Assembly: GCA_025455225.1 (NCBI GenBank)
Contig: JALOMY010000199.1
Location: 1 to 5,656 of the forward strand
Origin: Cyclobacteriaceae bacterium
GTDB lineage: Bacteria > Bacteroidota > Bacteroidia > Cytophagales > Cyclobacteriaceae
Reading direction: 5' to 3'
Length of the DNA: 5,656 bases
In this document: piece by piece, positions 1-5,656 of the stretch
Layout of the letters: each line of letters starts with the position of its first letter
How positions within the stretch are numbered: the stretch's first letter is position 1
Program-made: the position numbers and the translations under genes
Notes under the pieces: model-generated
What the model was told of the DNA's origin: nothing
The model's input: only the letters and a program-made list of their open reading frames with translations
Database searches by the model: none

Positions 1-718
1 TCTTGCTGCCTCCGCTCTGATAAAGCCTGGATTTGGGAATGCGATTAATCTTACTGGCCTTTTTTCCATCACTGAACCAGAGGTTACCATCCTTGTCAAA
101 CGCAAGGGATGCGGCTTCATGAGTCAGCGTAACGGAGGCCAACACGTTGGTGTCGCCCAGTTTATTCCAGGGATACATTTTAATGTTGCCGGCATCGGCA
201 GTCCATAAGTTGCCCAATGCATCGAAGGCCAGCGACCAGATGGATGTTACTTTACTGGTGAGTCGTACAGAAGGAGTAGTAGTTGAAGACGAACCCAGGT
301 TCTCATCCGAAAAAGCGAGGATTTGCAGATTCTGATTGGCCGGTGCAGTCTGGTTTCCAAGCCAGATTTTATCACTGCCCGGCATTTGCCGGTAAACAAA
401 GTTGACGGTTTGCGTGTCGCGCTTAATCGTAACCTTTGAAGTAAGATTGGTAAGCCGGAATGTTTTGCTTACGGATGGCTCCCGTTGTACAATAATGTCG
501 CTGGTGAATTCATAGACACCATCCTCCAGGTTGGTCAGTTTTTCAGACCGTACGATATCACGGGAGAACCCTTTCGGGCCCGTCATTTTTAATAAAGGGC
601 TTTGTCCGGCAGGAACACCACTTATGGTTATGTTGAGCACACCAACCTGAGACTGGGCGATCAGGGCACTGCAACACGCAGCAAACAAAAGGAAAAAAAT
701 CAAAGAGGGTCGTATCAT
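1..718 (-). CDS. Secreted NHL/SMP-30-like beta-propeller protein (5' part, runs off the left edge)
   Basis: This leftward reading frame stays open from the ATG at 718 to the window edge, giving 239 codons with no stop, so the C-terminus is missing. Residues 1-21 form a hydrophobic signal peptide ending in LIAQS, probably cleaved before Q22. A lipobox reading around C15 (LFAAC) is possible but weaker. Residues about 26-110 form a beta-rich domain with an ISGVPAG start, a TGPKGFSR segment, a LTNLEDGVYEF turn and a final VNFVY strand. Propeller-like repeats follow: DKIWLGN at 116-122, SLAFDALGNLW at 162-172 and SLAFDKDGNLW at 204-214. The last two lie 42 residues apart, the spacing of one NHL-type blade. 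The start is the first possible one, since an in-frame TAG lies at 751-749. No Shine-Dalgarno sequence is seen. The exact ligand or activity cannot be told; such propellers often bind ligands or act as lactonase- or lyase-like enzymes. It is transcribed away from the rnf operon and is probably unrelated to it. Confidence 0.88.
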   Translation of the reverse strand, partial: MIRPSLIFFLLFAACCSALIAQSQVGVLNITISGVPAGQSPLLKMTGPKGFSRDIVRSEKLTNLEDGVYEFTSDIIVQREPSVSKTFRLTNLTSKVTIKRDTQTVNFVYRQMPGSDKIWLGNQTAPANQNLQILAFSDENLGSSSTTTPSVRLTSKVTSIWSLAFDALGNLWTADAGNIKMYPWNKLGDTNVLASVTLTHEAASLAFDKDGNLWFSDGKKASKINRIPKSRLYQSGGSK

Positions 719-748
719 AAGGATGACTGTTAAGAAGGTTTTCGATGA

Positions 749-779
749 CTAAAATATTCAAAACAGGCTGATAAGTAAA
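749..779 (-). promoter_or_regulatory. Candidate Bacteroidota-type promoter for the leftward propeller gene
   Basis: Read on the minus strand, TATTTTAG (756-749) matches the phylum's TAnnTTTG -7 element at all but one specified position. A TTT at 779-777 lies 20 bases upstream, where a -33 TTG-like element would be expected. The -7 element ends about 30 bases before the ATG at 718, which allows a short leader. The -33 match is poor and the region is AT-rich, so this is only a candidate. The putative -33 falls inside the near arm of the 776-808 inverted repeat. Confidence 0.25.
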
Positions 780-808
780 TATCCTTTCGCTTGATTCAAG
801 GATATTTA
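776..808. repeat. Perfect inverted repeat, 11-bp arms, 11-nt spacer
   Basis: The left arm TAAATATCCTT (776-786) is the exact reverse complement of the right arm AAGGATATTTA (798-808), separated by 11 bases (787-797). Arms this long without a mismatch are unlikely by chance in a 271-base gap. It lies 57 bases upstream of the leftward start at 718 and 181 bases before the rightward start at 990. It could be the operator of a dimeric regulator, since the arm centres are about two helical turns apart, or a hairpin. It is not a typical intrinsic terminator: the stem is AT-rich, no gene ends here, and no clean T-tract follows. Confidence 0.7.
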
Positions 809-839
809 AAATAAGAAAAATGAAGATCAGTCCGCCTGT

Positions 840-875
840 GATTGCGATTTCAGAAATTAGACTGAAATCATAATC
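840..875. repeat. Imperfect inverted repeat with a perfect 8-bp core
   Basis: GATTTCAG (846-853) pairs exactly with CTGAAATC (862-869) across an 8-base spacer. Outside it, GATT (840-843) pairs with AATC (872-875) beyond a two-base mismatch on each side, so 12 of 14 positions pair. It lies about 115 bases upstream of the rightward operon start. It may be a regulator-binding site. A chance origin for the 8-bp core alone cannot be excluded. Confidence 0.45.
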
Positions 876-904
876 AGAATTCAAACGATTTCTGTGTCAA
901 ATCC

Positions 905-916
905 TGATTTAAATCA
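905..916. promoter_or_regulatory. 12-bp palindrome with FNR-like core, candidate operator
   Basis: TGATTTAAATCA is a perfect 12-bp palindrome. Its TGAT-N4-ATCA core matches the inner eight of the ten specified bases of the classical FNR box TTGAT-N4-ATCAA. The outermost base on each side does not match. It sits 73 bases before the ATG of the operon that carries the Rnf genes, a sensible place for a redox-responsive CRP/FNR-family regulator. The assignment is inference, since a palindrome this short can occur by chance in AT-rich DNA. No convincing -33/-7 pair was found for the rightward operon; TATTTTTC at 962-969 resembles a -7 element but lacks a -33 partner. Confidence 0.3.
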
Positions 917-989
917 TACCTCATCCTGAGGGAAGGCATAACGGGCGGCAAGCGATTGGATTATTTTTCAATAGAATCTAACCCTTGAA

Positions 990-2057
990 ATGGCTGAAAT
1001 CCGGTTTAAGAAGCCCCAATACCCGATCGGTGAAAAACTGAGAAGGTATCTCATTGAAACGCACCGCGAGATCGCTGTGCCTATCAGCTACAATGAACTG
1101 ATGCGTTACAGCAACGCCATCACCCTTTACGACAAACGCGGGAACGACACCTTATGGGAGACCCTGATTTATACAGAGTCCGACCGGCAGTTTATTCATG
1201 AATCCCTTCGTAAGATTTATGCCTTGCTAAAAGTGGGTGGTGACCTTTCGGTTATCGATCACTTATACATCGACCGGGTTGATTATTGCCTGTATGCCAA
1301 TACACATCCCATCCGCATACGGATTGTGAACCGGTTAAACGATTTGTTTGATTATTTCTACATCAAGCAGGCGGATGCATCGCGGGTTTATGGAATGGAG
1401 CTGGAGCACCTGCTGTCACCCAATAAAATCAATTACCTGGTTAAAGGCGATACCTTTATTGAAGAGCACATCCAGGGCATACCGGGTGATGCGTTTATGA
1501 AGCATTACCTTACAGAGAGCCATGAATACAATCCGTTACGCATTGCTAAAGAGTTTGTAAAATTCAATGAACGCAGCCTGGTTCAACTGTTGGGGGATAT
1601 GCGCAGAGATAACTTCGTGGTTGAGATTATCCCGGATTTTGATGAACTGCATTTCCGGTTGCGTGCCATCGATTTTGACCAGCAGTGTTACGAGGGAAGT
1701 CTGCGCATTTACATGCCGCAGTTCTTCAAAGAGAACAACCCAATCATCAACCTGGGGCTGAAAGCCATGTCGGAGATCCTCGAGTTGCAGTACCAGAAAG
1801 AAGAACGCACGCGCATTCTTAACCGGGTAGTCGGGGCTGGCACTCAACTTACCAATTTGCTGGATGCGATGGCATTGGATACGTTGTCAAAACCTGAACA
1901 TGTCGAACAGCTTCGAACTGAGCTGAGTGATCTGTATCAGGATAATGAATTCCTGACTTGTCAAAGCATGGGTGCCCTTGTACGTACCAGTTTGCGCATG
2001 CTGGAGAAGTACCCGGTGCGGAAGCGTATACCACTAAAAGTGAAGCGATATGCATAA
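990..2057 (+). CDS. Unnamed 355-residue protein, possible divergent protein-kinase fold
   Basis: I do not recognise this as a named family. An in-frame TAG at 972-974 rules out an earlier start. There is no signal peptide or membrane segment, so it is probably cytoplasmic. Residues 1-90 look mostly helical. The centre reads like a kinase core: FYIK with K126 as a beta3-type lysine, YGMELEH with E137 or E139 as an alphaC-type glutamate, FIEEHIQGIPGD (156-167) as hinge, LGDMRRDN (201-208) as catalytic loop with D203 and N208 in the canonical D-x4-N spacing, then a beta-hairpin-like stretch and IDFD (227-230) in place of DFG. No GxGxxG loop is visible, and the usual histidine before the catalytic aspartate is replaced by L201-G202. 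Residues 255-345 appear helical, with a basic C-terminus (KRIPLKVKR). It is the first gene of the operon and overlaps the RseC-family gene by 8 nt, so a role linked to Rnf expression or activity is plausible but unproven. The gene is certain; the fold is inferred by eye. Confidence 0.9.
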   Translation: MAEIRFKKPQYPIGEKLRRYLIETHREIAVPISYNELMRYSNAITLYDKRGNDTLWETLIYTESDRQFIHESLRKIYALLKVGGDLSVIDHLYIDRVDYCLYANTHPIRIRIVNRLNDLFDYFYIKQADASRVYGMELEHLLSPNKINYLVKGDTFIEEHIQGIPGDAFMKHYLTESHEYNPLRIAKEFVKFNERSLVQLLGDMRRDNFVVEIIPDFDELHFRLRAIDFDQQCYEGSLRIYMPQFFKENNPIINLGLKAMSEILELQYQKEERTRILNRVVGAGTQLTNLLDAMALDTLSKPEHVEQLRTELSDLYQDNEFLTCQSMGALVRTSLRMLEKYPVRKRIPLKVKRYA

Positions 2058-2466
2058 TTCGGAATACCTGGAGAAAGCGGGCATAATAACTTCAGTAGAT
2101 AAAGGTGAAGTTAAGGTAATGCTTATGGATGCATCAGGATGTGCTTCGTGCCATAACAGCTTGTGTATGCTGGCTGAAGCGAAGTCGCGATACGTTCAGG
2201 TTCCAACGGAGGGCCGTTCGTTCCGGGCTGGCGAAGAAGTTATTGTCCGGGTAAAACCTTCATCCGCGTACGCAGCTGCCTTCTGGTTGTACGGAATACC
2301 CTTTCTGCTGATCATGTCAACCCTGGTTGGATTGTCATTGAATGGGATAAACGAAGTACTGGCCGGCTTAGGATGCATGGTCGTTCTGGTTCCGTACTAT
2401 GCCGCCCTATTCGTATTCAGAAAGCAACGTTCTCACACATGTTCCATTGATATTTCACAGCGATGA
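2050..2466 (+). CDS. rseC: RseC/MucC-family membrane protein (SoxR-reducing system RseC-like)
   Basis: This 138-residue protein has the RseC/MucC layout. A short N-terminal domain carries a cysteine cluster (C31, C34 and C39, in GCASCHNSLC), followed by a small beta domain with the segment FRAGEEVIVRV. Two transmembrane helices follow at about 73-97 and 103-123, then a short basic tail. The cysteines suggest metal, iron-sulfur or redox function on the cytoplasmic side. In E. coli, RseC acts with the Rnf-like Rsx complex to keep SoxR reduced. In Bacteroidota, RseC-like genes commonly precede rnfB, where a role in assembling or supporting Rnf is usually assumed. The start lies inside the end of the upstream gene (8-nt overlap) and the stop overlaps the rnfB start as ATGA, so translation is probably coupled on both sides. 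Family assignment is firm; the role here is inferred from context. Confidence 0.9.
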   Translation: MHNSEYLEKAGIITSVDKGEVKVMLMDASGCASCHNSLCMLAEAKSRYVQVPTEGRSFRAGEEVIVRVKPSSAYAAAFWLYGIPFLLIMSTLVGLSLNGINEVLAGLGCMVVLVPYYAALFVFRKQRSHTCSIDISQR

Positions 2467-3401
2467 GTGTCCTGGTCTATACCATAATCACCTTAACCGC
2501 CCTTGGCCTTCTGGCCGCGGTGGTGATCTATTTTGTTTCCAAAAAGTTTGCAGTGCAGGAAGATCCGCGCATTGAAAAGGTGGAAGCAGTGCTTCCGGCT
2601 ACCAATTGTGGCGGATGCGGTCAGCCCGGTTGTCATGCGTTTGCCCTGGCCGTCATACAGGCGGGCGAACTTAGCACACTGCATTGTCCGGTTGGAGGGA
2701 ATGCCGTGATGAAACAGGTAGCTGAGATACTTGGCATTGAAGCCGTTGAAAAAGATCCCTATGTGGCAGTGGTGCGTTGTTCCGGTTCCTTCGAACAGCG
2801 CAAGAAAACCAATGTATATGATGGTGAAAGTTCGTGCAAGCTGGCCGCCAACCTTTACAGCGGGGATACCGGTTGTGCCTACGGTTGTCTTGGTTTAGGC
2901 GATTGTGTACAGGTATGCGATTTCGAAGCCATGTACATGGATGAGCGCACCGGATTACCCGTTGTGATCGAAGACAAGTGCACGGCCTGCAACGCCTGCG
3001 TAAAAGAATGCCCGAAAAATATATTGGAACTATGGCCGAAGGGTAAAAAGAATCAACGCATCTATGTGGCCTGCGTTAATGAAGATGAAGGCAGTGAAGC
3101 ACGCAAAGCCTGTGCTGTGGCGTGCGATGGTTGTTCGAGTTGCTTCGACATCTGCAAGTTCGATGCTATCGAAATGAAAAACGACCTGGCCTACATCGAT
3201 CCGGAGAAGTGCAAACAATGCCTTCAGTGTATTGATGTGTGCTCGGTGCATAACATCATTGCAGCCAATGTACCGCCTGATAAAATTGCAGCGGTTACTC
3301 AAGCCCGGTTAAAGCGTGAAGAAAAAGAACGTCAGAAAAAGGAAGAAGAACGATTAAAAGCCCAACAAAACAATGGCAGCCCGATTACACCACAAGCTTA
3401 A
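2463..3401 (+). CDS. rnfB: RnfB, iron-sulfur subunit of the Rnf electron transport complex
   Basis: RnfB is the ferredoxin-like subunit thought to take electrons from reduced ferredoxin and pass them into the Rnf complex. Residues 4-26 form an N-terminal membrane anchor. The characteristic [4Fe-4S] domain follows, with C49, C52, C57 and C75 (motif NCGGCGQPGCHAFA). VRCSGS (C106) and SCKLAANLYSG (C125) are typical linker motifs. Then come four cysteine quartets: C138/C142/C148/C152, C173/C176/C179/C183, C221/C224/C227/C231 and C250/C253/C256/C260. The last three have the classic CxxCxxCxxxC pattern. At 312 residues it is much longer than the roughly 190-residue proteobacterial RnfB and resembles the multi-cluster forms of clostridia and Bacteroidota. 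Residues 281-303 are a highly charged Lys/Glu/Arg-rich helix. The start overlaps the rseC stop by 4 nt, and the 3' end overlaps rnfC by 29 nt. Confidence 0.96.
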   Translation: MSVLVYTIITLTALGLLAAVVIYFVSKKFAVQEDPRIEKVEAVLPATNCGGCGQPGCHAFALAVIQAGELSTLHCPVGGNAVMKQVAEILGIEAVEKDPYVAVVRCSGSFEQRKKTNVYDGESSCKLAANLYSGDTGCAYGCLGLGDCVQVCDFEAMYMDERTGLPVVIEDKCTACNACVKECPKNILELWPKGKKNQRIYVACVNEDEGSEARKACAVACDGCSSCFDICKFDAIEMKNDLAYIDPEKCKQCLQCIDVCSVHNIIAANVPPDKIAAVTQARLKREEKERQKKEEERLKAQQNNGSPITPQA

Positions 3402-4716
3402 GTCCTTTCGGTTAGGCGGAGTGCATCCGAACGACATGAAATTAACGGCTCATGTTTCCATTGAGCCCTTGCCGCTTCCGGCCTTTGTTACTATACCGGT
3501 TATCCAGCACATCGGGGCACCGGCTAAAATCAATGTACAGGTGGGCGATACGGTTAAGGTGGGCCAGATCATAGCAGCGCACGAAGGTTTTGTTTCTTCC
3601 AACATCCATGCTTCTGTTTCAGGTACCGTTACCGGAATTCATAATGCCATGGACAGCAGCGGGTTTAAGCACACCGCCATCGACATACAGCGTGATGGTG
3701 ACCTGTGGGATGAATCCATCGACCGCAGTGATACATTGATAACCGACATCAGGCTGAACCAAAAAGAAATTGTTTCCCGCATCATGGAAATGGGTGTTGT
3801 TGGAATGGGAGGCGCGGCATTTCCTTCTCATGTTAAACTGAGTGTTCCGGAAGGAAAGCATGTCGACCATTTGATTATCAATGGTGTTGAATGTGAACCT
3901 TACCTTACGGCTGATCACCGGTTGATGCTGGAAAAACCAAAAGAACTGATTGTCGGCATACGGATTTTGATGAAAGCCCTGGGAGTTGATAAAGCCATCA
4001 TCGGTATTGAAAACAATAAAGCCGATGCGATTGAATTGCTGGATAAACTGGTTCAGCATGAACCCGGCATCACCGTAGAAGCTCTCGAAGTACAGTATCC
4101 ACAGGGAAGTGAGAAGCAGTTGATCCAGGCGTTGCTGGATCGTGAAGTGCCCTCCGGTGGTCTTCCATCAGATGTCGGTGTGATTGTTCATAATGTAGGA
4201 ACAACCGTGGCCATCTATGAAGCCGTTCAGAAGAATAAACCTCTGATTGAGCGCGTGGTTACCGTGAGCGGCAAAGAAGTTCGGAGGCCTTCGAATTTTA
4301 TGGTGCGGTTAGGAACACCTGTAATCGATCTGCTGGTTGCAGCAGGAGGTATTCCGGATCATACAGGTAAGATTGTGAGCGGTGGCCCCATGATGGGGAA
4401 AGCCATTGCCGATCTGAATGTGCCGGTAGCGAAGGGTATGTCGGGAATCTTGCTGATACCGGAAGATGAATCCAAGCGGGCAGAAAGCTACAATTGTGTG
4501 CATTGCGGCAAATGCATTGAAGTGTGCCCGATGGGCCTTGAGCCCTACCAGCTTTTATTGTTGTCGAAGAAAGGAAATAAGGAACGGGCAAAAGAGGAGC
4601 ACATTCTGGATTGCATTGAATGCGGTTCATGTGCATTTGTTTGTCCGTCTAACCGCCCGATCCTGGATTACATCCGCCTCGGAAAAACACAGGTACGTAA
4701 ACTCAAAAAGGCATGA
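3373..4716 (+). CDS. rnfC: RnfC, NADH/flavin and iron-sulfur subunit of the Rnf complex
   Basis: RnfC is the peripheral subunit where NAD+ is reduced, and it is related to NuoF of complex I. Near the N-terminus is the family signature FRLGGVHP (12-19), followed by the barrel-sandwich domain with HIGAPAKINVQVGD (46-59). The flavin/nucleotide region has GVVGMGGAAFPSHVKL (141-156), NGVECEPYLTADHR (170-183) and QYPQGSEKQL (241-250). An SLBB-like segment follows at about 295-345, including VSGGPMMG. Two [4Fe-4S] motifs close the protein: C375/C378/C381/C385 and C414/C417/C420/C424. At 447 residues it is the short form, without the long C-terminal extension of E. coli RsxC. The ATG at 3373 is preferred because the next in-frame ATG (3436) would remove the conserved GGVHP. 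This places the start 29 nt inside rnfB. The stop overlaps rnfD by 4 nt. Confidence 0.96.
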   Translation: MAARLHHKLKSFRLGGVHPNDMKLTAHVSIEPLPLPAFVTIPVIQHIGAPAKINVQVGDTVKVGQIIAAHEGFVSSNIHASVSGTVTGIHNAMDSSGFKHTAIDIQRDGDLWDESIDRSDTLITDIRLNQKEIVSRIMEMGVVGMGGAAFPSHVKLSVPEGKHVDHLIINGVECEPYLTADHRLMLEKPKELIVGIRILMKALGVDKAIIGIENNKADAIELLDKLVQHEPGITVEALEVQYPQGSEKQLIQALLDREVPSGGLPSDVGVIVHNVGTTVAIYEAVQKNKPLIERVVTVSGKEVRRPSNFMVRLGTPVIDLLVAAGGIPDHTGKIVSGGPMMGKAIADLNVPVAKGMSGILLIPEDESKRAESYNCVHCGKCIEVCPMGLEPYQLLLLSKKGNKERAKEEHILDCIECGSCAFVCPSNRPILDYIRLGKTQVRKLKKA

Positions 4717-5656
4717 GCAGTTCACTCTTCACCGTATCGGCATCTCCTCATATCCATACTGAGTTAACGGTTCCGCAAATCATGCGCGGGGTTATCATTG
4801 CCATGATCCCTGCGTTGTTGTTTTCAATTTATACGTTTGGCCTGGGATCGCTGTACGTCACGTTACTTGCCGTGCTTTTCTGCATGGCCATAGAATATTC
4901 AATCACGAGATTCCTGCTGAAAAGACAAGCAAGTTTGTACGATGGTTCAGCTATCATCACCGGTATGTTACTGGCGTTTAATGTGCCGAGCAATTTACCG
5001 TGGCACATTCTTCTGATTGGAAGCATCGTTTCTGTTGGATTGGGTAAAATGAGTTTCGGTGGGCTGGGTAACAACCCATTTAACCCGGCATTAGTAGGAC
5101 GAGTATTTCTGTTGATTTCGTTTCCGGTGCAAATGACCTCCTGGCCTAAGCCTGTTGCTTCCTGGTCGCTGGATGCTACCACCAGTGCAACACCATTAGG
5201 TATCCTGAAAGATGGATTGAAGAACGGTGAAAGTATGGATTCGCTGATGGCGCAGATGCCTTCCTATTCCGATTTCTTTTTCGGGTTCCAGGGAGGAAGC
5301 CTCGGTGAGATGTCGGCTTTTGCCCTGGTGCTGGGGCTGGTGTACATGCTCTATAGAAAAATCATTACCTGGCATATACCGGTTTCCATGATCGCAACAG
5401 TTGTTTTTATGACCGGAATATTCTGGTTGATTGATCCTGCACGTTATGCCAATCCGCTATTTCATTTACTGACGGGTGGTGTTATGCTGGGCGCTGTATT
5501 TATGGCCACCGATTACGTTACATCTCCGTTTACCCATCGGGGTATGATCATTTTTGGTGTCGGTATTGGAGTGCTCACCGTGCTGATCCGTTTGTTTGGA
5601 AGTTACCCGGAAGGTGTGTCGTTCGCGATATTGATTATGAACGCCTTTGTCCCGCT
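4713..5656 (+). CDS. rnfD: RnfD, flavinylated membrane subunit of the Rnf complex (3' end cut)
   Basis: RnfD is an integral membrane subunit of Rnf, homologous to NqrB, that carries covalently bound FMN and takes part in ion-coupled electron transfer. The ATG at 4713 overlaps the rnfC stop as ATGA. The frame is open to the window end, giving 314 codons plus two bases. The N-terminus has the typical SPHIH segment (11-15). Several hydrophobic helices follow, with conserved features YDGSAIITGMLLAFNVP (76-92) and GGLGNNPFNPALVGR (116-130). The flavinylation motif is DATTSAT (154-160), matching the ApbE target pattern Dxx(T/S)(G/S)AT with T160 as the FMN-bearing residue. A later conserved stretch is GGVMLGAVFMATDYVTSP (255-272). 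The last visible residues (GVSFAILIMNAFVP) belong to the final helix, so probably only a few tens of residues are missing. rnfG, rnfE and rnfA would be expected next. Confidence 0.96.
   Translation, partial: MSSSLFTVSASPHIHTELTVPQIMRGVIIAMIPALLFSIYTFGLGSLYVTLLAVLFCMAIEYSITRFLLKRQASLYDGSAIITGMLLAFNVPSNLPWHILLIGSIVSVGLGKMSFGGLGNNPFNPALVGRVFLLISFPVQMTSWPKPVASWSLDATTSATPLGILKDGLKNGESMDSLMAQMPSYSDFFFGFQGGSLGEMSAFALVLGLVYMLYRKIITWHIPVSMIATVVFMTGIFWLIDPARYANPLFHLLTGGVMLGAVFMATDYVTSPFTHRGMIIFGVGIGVLTVLIRLFGSYPEGVSFAILIMNAFVP

Noticed and set aside
147..335. Rightward open frame of 62 codons
   Set aside because: It lies opposite the propeller coding frame, which is well supported, and shows no recognisable features.
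776..808. Intrinsic transcription terminator
   Set aside because: The stem is AT-rich, no gene ends nearby on either strand, and there is no clean T-tract. An operator or 5'-leader hairpin fits better.
558..884. Leftward open frame of 108 codons across the intergenic region and the start of the propeller gene
   Set aside because: It is in another frame from the propeller gene, which has a signal peptide and recognisable repeats and stays open to the window edge. The translation has no recognisable domain.
1536..1847. Leftward open frame of 103 codons inside the kinase-like gene
   Set aside because: It is antisense to a long gene with coherent motifs; no initiation signal or domain was seen.
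3619..4059. Leftward open frame of 146 codons inside rnfC
   Set aside because: It is antisense to the conserved flavin/nucleotide region of RnfC and is explained by codon bias on the other strand.
4466..4762. Rightward open frame of 98 codons spanning the rnfC-rnfD junction
   Set aside because: It is out of frame with both RnfC (cysteine motifs) and RnfD (ATGA-coupled start), which fully account for these bases.
4829..5182. Leftward open frame of 117 codons inside rnfD
   Set aside because: It is antisense to conserved RnfD motifs including the NPFNPALVGR segment.
4713..5656. NqrB of a Na+-NQR complex
   Set aside because: NqrB is homologous, but the upstream neighbours are clearly RnfB and RnfC, the N-terminus is short, and the SPHIH segment is typical of RnfD.
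1..5656. CRISPR array, tRNA, rRNA or insertion sequence
   Set aside because: No regularly spaced direct repeats, tRNA-like cloverleaf, rRNA stretches or transposase motifs were seen on either strand.

Overview
The window looks like chromosomal DNA from a member of the Bacteroidota, probably a Cytophagales-like lineage with near-balanced base composition. The reasons are the gene order rseC-rnfB-rnfC-rnfD, the lack of clear Shine-Dalgarno sequences, and a secreted beta-propeller protein of a kind common in that phylum. The lineage is an inference; no rRNA or other taxonomic marker is present.

Layout. The left 718 bases hold the 5' part of a leftward gene that runs off the window. It encodes an exported protein with an N-terminal beta-rich domain followed by NHL/SMP-30-like propeller blades. 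A 271-base divergent intergenic region (719-989) follows. It contains a perfect 11-bp-arm inverted repeat, a second imperfect inverted repeat, and a 12-bp palindrome with an FNR-like TGAT-N4-ATCA core. From 990 to the right edge there is one tightly packed rightward operon. Its genes are an unnamed 355-residue protein, an RseC-family membrane protein, and the Rnf subunits RnfB, RnfC and RnfD. RnfD is cut by the window edge. All four junctions are overlaps (8, 4, 29 and 4 nt), which suggests translational coupling.

Function. Rnf is a membrane-bound ferredoxin:NAD+ oxidoreductase that couples electron transfer to ion translocation. RnfB carries iron-sulfur clusters and accepts electrons from ferredoxin. 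RnfC carries the NADH/flavin site plus two [4Fe-4S] clusters. RnfD is a membrane subunit with a visible covalent-FMN attachment motif (threonine 160). In this phylum rnfG, rnfE and rnfA would be expected just beyond the right edge. RseC-family proteins are linked to Rnf-like SoxR-reducing systems and often sit beside rnf genes.

The most interesting item is the first gene of the operon (990-2057). By eye it carries the skeleton of a protein-kinase-like fold: a beta3-type lysine, an alphaC-type glutamate, a hinge, a D-x4-N catalytic loop and a DFD metal-binding motif. It lacks an obvious glycine-rich loop and the usual catalytic-loop histidine. If this holds, a divergent kinase or pseudokinase is co-transcribed with an Rnf complex.
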